Source: Caprimulgus europaeus
Taxonomy: Eukaryota; Chordata; Aves; Caprimulgiformes; Caprimulgidae
Length of the DNA stretch: 64,000 nt
Assembly (NCBI GenBank): GCA_907165065.1
Contig: OU015542.1
Location: 186,001 to 250,000 of the forward strand
Direction: 5' to 3'
The first letter of the stretch is position 1. Each line of letters begins with the position of its first letter. Positions 60,701 to 64,000 of this stretch are shown one piece after another. The notes under the pieces were generated by a model. That model worked only from the letters and a program-made list of their open reading frames with translations. It did not search any database and was not told the origin of the DNA. The position numbers were made by a program, and so were the translations under genes.

Positions 60701-62627
60701 CACAAGTCTGTGTCTGGTTTTACTGGGTAACCCAGCGGCAGAGGGGTGCTGTAGGTCCCTGCCTGTGTGGTCTGCTTTGAAGGTGAAGAACGCTAAAACA
60801 GGCCCCACCTGGGGGTCCAGCAACCAAGCAGAGGTTGTCCTTGTGTTCCTGGGGACCATGGCAGCTCTAGAGCAGTCCCCTGTTTCTGTTTGTGTAGCAT
60901 GCAAACCCCCCTGACACACACTTCTGCTTCCTCCCTACAGATGATGCAAACCAACATCCCCGGAGTCTTCGCAGCCGGTGACGCTGTCATGTTCCCGCTG
61001 GCCTTGAGGAACAATAAGAAGGTGAACGTCCCTCACTGGCAGATGGCCCACATGCATGGTAGGTGCTTTTGCAGTCTTTGCTTTGCAACAGCAAATTGCT
61101 TCTGGAAAAGAGCCTTTTCCAGATCCCCGGAACATTTCCATGCCCTCTAGTGAGAGAATGAGGCAACTGCCAACAGGGAAACCGGGCAGTTGTGTTAAAC
61201 GTTTTGAGGTGTGTGTGTTTTATCCTGTCTGATGTGCCTTTGTTTGGCAGCCTCCTTGACCTGCCTTGCCTGATGATGCCTTGTTACAAACACCGAGGTA
61301 CCAGGTTCAGGCTTTACCGTACGCTGTGTGCGCCCTGGCATCTGCAGTCGCTGCAGGAGCTTGATCTTCTCCTTGCCCCAGGACACTTAGGAGCTCACAT
61401 CCTGGCTCACATTCCCAGCTAGGCTGCCCACACTACCCAGGAACATGCTGCAGAGCTCAGACATTTCTCCCCTTCATGCCAGCAAGCCTGGAAACCCTGA
61501 TGTGATCAGCTGCCCTCAAGCTTTCCAAGGCCACAAGCCTGTGGGGAGGTTGACCTCTGGGTGGGTGCCCAGGGTGAGAGCTTTCACAACCACACCTCCA
61601 CAGTTAGCCTTTGGACACAGCCCAAATTTGGGATGCTGGCCCAAATGTGCCCCTGTGGCAGGGACTGTACCCTGATGGTATCCACGCCCCCGGGGGTTTA
61701 TCCATCCCATCCCCATTTGTGGTAGGAGCTCAACAAGCTCTCAGCCCTGTCCCTGTTGCAGAAGTTGGGTTGAAACTGGCTCATGAGCATGTTGCTTATG
61801 CCAGTGGAAGTGACGAGGTGGTAGGAGCTGCACTGCTGGGGAGGAGCCTGAGCCCAGCCGTGGACGATGCAATGAGTTTCCTTGCTAGCACTTGTATGAG
61901 TTTTCTTAACCTAAGCAGAAGGTCTTGTTTTCCCTGTACTCTGGGACAAGAGATGACGATGCTGTGCTGCGATGGGACGACGGAGCACAACGCTTGCCCC
62001 AGCATGGAGCTTCCTCACTTACTCTGCTGCTTCTCTCCTCCAGGCCGTGTAGCTGCGCTGAACATGCTGGCGCACGGCGTGGAGCTCAGCACAGTCCCGT
62101 ATCTGTGGACGGCGATGTTCGGGAAGAGCATCCGATACGCAGGTAAGGGGCTCCCCAAGGCTGGTGTAGAGTCTGTGCTGGTGGAGGTGTCCTGGGATAG
62201 AGAAGCCACAGCCACCTGCCTTGATGTGGACCCTCCACACCAGCCTCTGCCTTGGGTCTGCTTCCCTTCCTGGCTTCTGATGTTTGGTATCTCCTCCAAA
62301 ACCTGTCTGCTCATGGCTGTGGGGTGCAGGGCCAGAAGGATGGTCGTGAGGGATGAATAGAGACATTCTCTCCCTGAGCTTGCATTTCTCTGAACAAGAA
62401 GGGGTGCTTTTTAGTGCCTTCAGCTGATGCTGGTCTCCTGGTGACTGCAGGATGCTCTTTGTGTAACTCTGGATTGCAAACACTTGGTCTTAGGGGCTAG
62501 AGCTGGATCCAGGGGAATTGTTGCTGAATCCACTGCTTCTCTGCCTTCCAGGCCATGGAGAAGGGTTCGATGATGTTGTCATTCAGGGAGATTTAGATGA
62601 ACTGAAGTTCGTGGCATTTTATACCAA
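30738..62627 (+). CDS. AIFM3: apoptosis-inducing factor, mitochondria-associated 3 (last exon(s) outside)
   Basis: FAD/NAD oxidoreductase with an N-terminal Rieske domain; the human protein is mitochondrial and reported to be pro-apoptotic. Seventeen coding exons were joined with matching phases: 30738-30768, 38561-38774, 44529-44638, 46631-46740, 48061-48105, 49369-49465, 51753-51865, 54303-54389, 54913-55004, 57062-57192, 58274-58389, 58731-58802, 59125-59188, 60113-60189, 60941-61058, 62044-62142 and 62552-62627. They give 550 full residues; the human protein has about 605, so roughly 55 C-terminal residues lie past the edge. MGGCFS at the start suggests Gly2 myristoylation and Cys4 acylation. 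Rieske 2Fe-2S ligands are C109, H111, C128 and H131. FAD-binding GAGAAG is at 201-206, the NAD-binding segment GASFLG at 339-344, and the second FAD motif GVFAAGDA ends at residue 468. No frame breaks were seen. Confidence 0.97.
31258..31985 (-). mobile_element. CR1 LINE, minus strand (AIFM3 intron)
   Basis: A 0.73-kb 3' part of CR1. On the minus strand it codes [20 protein letters not shown], then [18 protein letters not shown]. It follows the first coding exon of AIFM3 by about 0.5 kb, antisense to the gene. Confidence 0.88.
33494..33570 (+). repeat. 29-bp tandem repeat, about 2.6 copies
   Basis: The unit starts TATCTGCTCCATCTTACATC and is repeated perfectly once, then partly. Lies in an AIFM3 intron. 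Confidence 0.85.
34801..34862 (+). repeat. TA/TG-rich microsatellite
   Basis: Imperfect TATG and TATA runs, including ATATGTGTGTATATATATAG. Confidence 0.75.
35371..35580 (+). repeat. compound microsatellite (TG)n and (TATCTA)n
   Basis: ATATATGTGTGTGTGTGTGT at the start, then ACATA-type steps and a TATCTATATC-rich stretch from about 35490 onward. Confidence 0.85.
36488..36531 (+). repeat. 22-bp direct repeat, two copies
   Basis: CTGGTACCAGCCTGGTCTCA occurs twice in tandem; a CAG run of six units follows at 36548. Confidence 0.8.
38561..38774 (+). CDS. AIFM3: AIFM3 coding exon 2
   Basis: Val11 (split codon) to Gly81 plus CA of Gln82. A linker region diverged from the human sequence ([14 protein letters not shown]), ending in the conserved [10 protein letters not shown]. 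Acceptor CTCCAG, donor GTAAGT; 214 nt. Confidence 0.96.
38775..44528 (+). other. AIFM3: AIFM3 intron between coding exons 2 and 3
   Basis: 5.8 kb with one CR1 (41944-42602). The rest is unique sequence with no supported gene. Confidence 0.6.
41944..42602 (-). mobile_element. CR1 LINE, minus strand (AIFM3 intron)
   Basis: Begins at the reversed tail (AACATAGAATAGAATC) and carries the same C-terminal coding block as the copy at 31258. Antisense to AIFM3. Confidence 0.88.
44529..44638 (+). CDS. AIFM3: AIFM3 coding exon 3 (Rieske box 1)
   Basis: Residues 83-118 plus a base. KCPHYGAPL supplies Cys109 and His111 of the 2Fe-2S cluster. Acceptor CCCCAG, donor GTCAGT; 110 nt. Confidence 0.97.
46631..46740 (+). 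CDS. AIFM3: AIFM3 coding exon 4 (Rieske box 2)
   Basis: Residues 119-155. [12 protein letters not shown] supplies Cys128 and His131. Acceptor CCTGCAG, donor GTGAGA; 110 nt. A CR1 begins about 33 bp after the donor. Confidence 0.97.
46774..47640 (-). mobile_element. CR1 LINE, minus strand, next to an AIFM3 donor
   Basis: A diverged, longer CR1 copy starting ATCACAGAATCACTGGATGG and extending to TCAGCTTGGTGTCATCTGC, which codes part of the reverse transcriptase on the minus strand. It starts about 33 bp downstream of AIFM3 coding exon 4. Confidence 0.87.
48061..48105 (+). CDS. AIFM3: AIFM3 coding exon 5
   Basis: A 45-nt exon coding [15 protein letters not shown] (156-170), the end of the Rieske domain. 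Acceptor CCCCCAG, donor GTGAGG; phase 0 at both ends. Confidence 0.95.
49369..49465 (+). CDS. AIFM3: AIFM3 coding exon 6
   Basis: Residues 171-202 plus a base: [18 protein letters not shown], then STNVLIIGA, the first strand of the FAD-binding Rossmann fold. Acceptor GGCACAG, donor GTATTG; 97 nt. Confidence 0.95.
51084..51306 (+). mobile_element. CR1 LINE 3' end (AIFM3 intron)
   Basis: Nearly identical to the last 220 bp of the CR1 at 17933 (same subfamily), ending ATTCTGTGATTCTATGAA. Confidence 0.88.
51753..51865 (+). CDS. AIFM3: AIFM3 coding exon 7 (FAD site)
   Basis: Residues 203-240. It completes GAGAAG (201-206) and codes [17 protein letters not shown] and [10 protein letters not shown], the typical flavin oxidoreductase segment. 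Acceptor CCTTAG; the donor GTTTGT is weaker than its neighbours. 113 nt. Confidence 0.96.
54303..54389 (+). CDS. AIFM3: AIFM3 coding exon 8
   Basis: Residues 241-269 ([17 protein letters not shown] through EVLTEMQ). Acceptor TTTTTTGCAG, donor GTAAGG; 87 nt, phase 0 at both ends. Confidence 0.96.
54913..55004 (+). CDS. AIFM3: AIFM3 coding exon 9
   Basis: Residues 270-299 plus [19 protein letters not shown] and KLLIATGN, the conserved ATG-type motif of the flavoprotein fold. Acceptor ATTTCAG, donor GTAAGC; 92 nt. Confidence 0.96.
55150..55330 (+). repeat. TATCTA microsatellite split by a CR1 fragment
   Basis: TCTATATCTATATCTAATC-type sequence before 55212 and ATATATCATATATATCTATC after 55303 flank the CR1 piece at 55216-55306. 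Confidence 0.8.
55216..55306 (+). mobile_element. short CR1 3' fragment inside a microsatellite
   Basis: About 90 bp of CR1 tail (GGAGGGTTGGACTAGATGAC to ATTCTATGATTTTATGAT), with TATCTA-type repeats on both sides. Confidence 0.8.
57062..57192 (+). CDS. AIFM3: AIFM3 coding exon 10 (NAD site)
   Basis: Residues 300-343 plus a base: [14 protein letters not shown] and [10 protein letters not shown], the start of the NAD-binding Rossmann fold. Acceptor TTTTTCAG, donor GTGAGC; 131 nt. Confidence 0.96.
58274..58389 (+). CDS. AIFM3: AIFM3 coding exon 11
   Basis: Residues 344-382: [20 protein letters not shown], then the [11 protein letters not shown] helix. Acceptor CCCCAG, donor GTGACC; 116 nt. 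Confidence 0.96.
58731..58802 (+). CDS. AIFM3: AIFM3 coding exon 12
   Basis: Residues 383-406 ([18 protein letters not shown] and on). Acceptor CACTGCAG, donor GTAAGG; 72 nt, phase 0 at both ends. Confidence 0.96.
59125..59188 (+). CDS. AIFM3: AIFM3 coding exon 13
   Basis: Residues 407-427 plus a base: [20 protein letters not shown]. Acceptor CCGCAG, donor GTAAGG; 64 nt. Confidence 0.95.
60113..60189 (+). CDS. AIFM3: AIFM3 coding exon 14
   Basis: Residues 428-453: [20 protein letters not shown] and IMVNK. Acceptor TCCTGCAG, donor GTGAGG; 77 nt. Confidence 0.96.
60941..61058 (+). CDS. AIFM3: AIFM3 coding exon 15 (second FAD motif)
   Basis: Residues 454-492 plus a base. [13 protein letters not shown] is the conserved flavin-ribityl contact motif, followed by [11 protein letters not shown]. 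Acceptor CCCTACAG, donor GTAGGT; 118 nt. Confidence 0.97.
62044..62142 (+). CDS. AIFM3: AIFM3 coding exon 16
   Basis: Residues 493-525 plus a base: [20 protein letters not shown], then [11 protein letters not shown]. Acceptor CTCCAG, donor GTAAGG; 99 nt. Confidence 0.96.
62552..62627 (+). CDS. AIFM3: AIFM3 coding exon 17
   Basis: Residues 526-550 plus [22 protein letters not shown] and AFYT. Acceptor TTCCAG, donor GTAAGT; 76 nt. The next exon lies past the window edge. Confidence 0.96.
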
Positions 62628-64000
62628 GTAAGTGTTTCTCTTCTCCATGTTCCTACACAGGCATTTGTCTAAGCTTGTTCTGCTAGGCTGGAAAATATTT
62701 TTGCTAGAGCTTCTGTCAGTCAGTTTTGTTCCTCTCTTGACACTGAGGTTGCAGGACATTAATAAAAGACTATAAAGAGAAAATCTGCTAAGCATAAAAC
62801 AAGTTAAACTGGTCTTTGAACCTACTGTCTGTGCCAGATGTAAGCACTTTGTTCACATATCCGAGAGCAGATAATGACTTCTATTAATTTGTTGCTGGCA
62901 ATTCCCCTCAAAGATTTCTTTCCCATCTCATCGCTGTGTTAATGGTTTGTAACCAGGGCTGGACTGGGAGCTCTGGCATCACTGTTTCTTCTGGTTTGAC
63001 AAATTTAGCTCAAAAAACTCTTTTGTCTATTAATTAACAAGCTGTAAAGGTTAGCAAGAGTTCAGGAGCTTTTGTTACACCTGTTGTGAAACCCAGCTCT
63101 GCCCAAAGCCAGGCACCTATCTGGGAGCATGTTCCTGAGATGCACTGACAGCCGGGATGAGCTGCGCCGGCTGTTCCTGAGCCACACGGGCTGTTTAGAC
63201 TGGCAAGGCCATGCACCATGAATTTATCCCCAAAATATTTGCTGCTGCTTATTATTCTGTTGCCTTTGTCCCATCCTGATCTGAACTCAATGGCCATGGA
63301 CCCTCCTCATGCCTGAAGACGGTGCAGATTTCTTCCTCTAAGGAAGAGGAGAATTAAACCAGGGAATCGCATAATCCTGGAACTGCCTGGATGGGAAAAG
63401 CCCTTTAAGCTCATCGAGTCCAACCATGAACCCAACACTGACCAGTCCCCACTAACCCATGTCCCTCAGCACTGTGTCTACACGGCTCTTCAATCCCTCC
63501 AGGGATGGGGACTCCACCACTGCCCTGGGCAACCCCTTCCAATGCCTGAGAACCCTTTCAGCAAAGAAATTCTTCCTCACATCCCATCTCAACTGCCCTG
63601 GGCACAACTGGAGGCCATTTCCTCTTGTCCTGTCCCTTGTTCCTTGGTTGAACAGACAAATGAAGTGAAGTTCTGCCTGACTCAGCAACCAAACTGCCCG
63701 GCAGTAGCACACAGACGGGGATCAGGAGGGAGCTCTGGTCAGGAGCCATCTGCCCCTCTGTCCCCTGCCCAATGTCTCTCATCGCTTCTCCATGTCCTCC
63801 TCCCCAAGGGTGGCCACTTGCCCCCATCACTGCAGGGTGGAGCCTGGCAGTTGGATGTGTCCATCTGGCTTGGAGATGTGTGGAGCTCACCTTATCAGCC
63901 CATGGCATGAGCCAGCCAGGTTCCCTGCACTCGCTCTCCTTCTCCTGCTTCCTGCATACCTCAGATAAAAACCTGCTGCAGATGATGGGACTCCAGCATC
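62628..64000 (+). other. AIFM3: AIFM3 intron running off the right edge
   Basis: No match to the expected C-terminal AIFM3 exon was found. The only recognised feature is the CR1 at 63367-63657. Confidence 0.6.
63367..63657 (-). mobile_element. CR1 LINE 3' end, minus strand
   Basis: Starts at the reversed tail (TCGCATAATCCTGGAACTGCC) and covers the coding block for [20 protein letters not shown]. Truncated at the GTTGAACAGAC segment. Confidence 0.86.

Overview
The window looks like vertebrate, specifically bird, nuclear DNA. It holds two large, conserved, intron-rich genes with canonical GT/AG splice sites, at least 14 copies of the avian CR1 LINE (mostly 3' ends), and three solo retroviral LTRs of one family. 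No bacterial, plasmid or phage features were seen. Human orthologues of the two genes lie on 12q24.33 and 22q11.21, regions that as far as I recall both map to chicken chromosome 15, so a chromosome-15-like avian segment is likely.

Region 1 (1-8500, minus strand) is the 5' third of POLE, the catalytic subunit of DNA polymerase epsilon. Exons 1-12 could be placed with compatible phases at every junction; exon 12 runs off the left edge. They encode residues 1 to about 452, which cover the N-terminal domain and the start of the proofreading exonuclease. The promoter is a CpG island with an E2F-like site, two CCAAT boxes and an array of GC boxes built from a degenerate 16-bp repeat. Introns carry three CR1 copies and two of the solo LTRs; the third LTR lies just upstream of the promoter.

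Region 2 (about 8.7-18.9 kb) lies between the genes. It holds one solo LTR, a poly-C run, four CR1 copies, and a few exon-like minus-strand segments (about 9.9-16.3 kb) that I could not assign to a gene. PXMP2, the expected head-to-head neighbour of POLE in mammals, was not seen.

Region 3 (about 18.9-64 kb, plus strand) is AIFM3 (apoptosis-inducing factor, mitochondria-associated 3). A CpG island with a good splice donor at 19157 is the probable non-coding first exon. The start codon is at 30738 and 17 coding exons follow to 62627, giving 550 complete residues: N-terminal myristoylation-type motif, Rieske 2Fe-2S domain, then the FAD/NAD oxidoreductase fold. The last roughly 55 residues lie beyond the right edge. 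Introns hold CR1 fragments, microsatellites and unique sequence.

The two genes have unrelated jobs (replication versus mitochondrial redox and apoptosis). Most of the window is ordinary gene, intron and repeat sequence. The most useful leads are the POLE/AIFM3 adjacency, the unassigned exon-like segments between them, the LTR cluster and the GC-box minisatellite.
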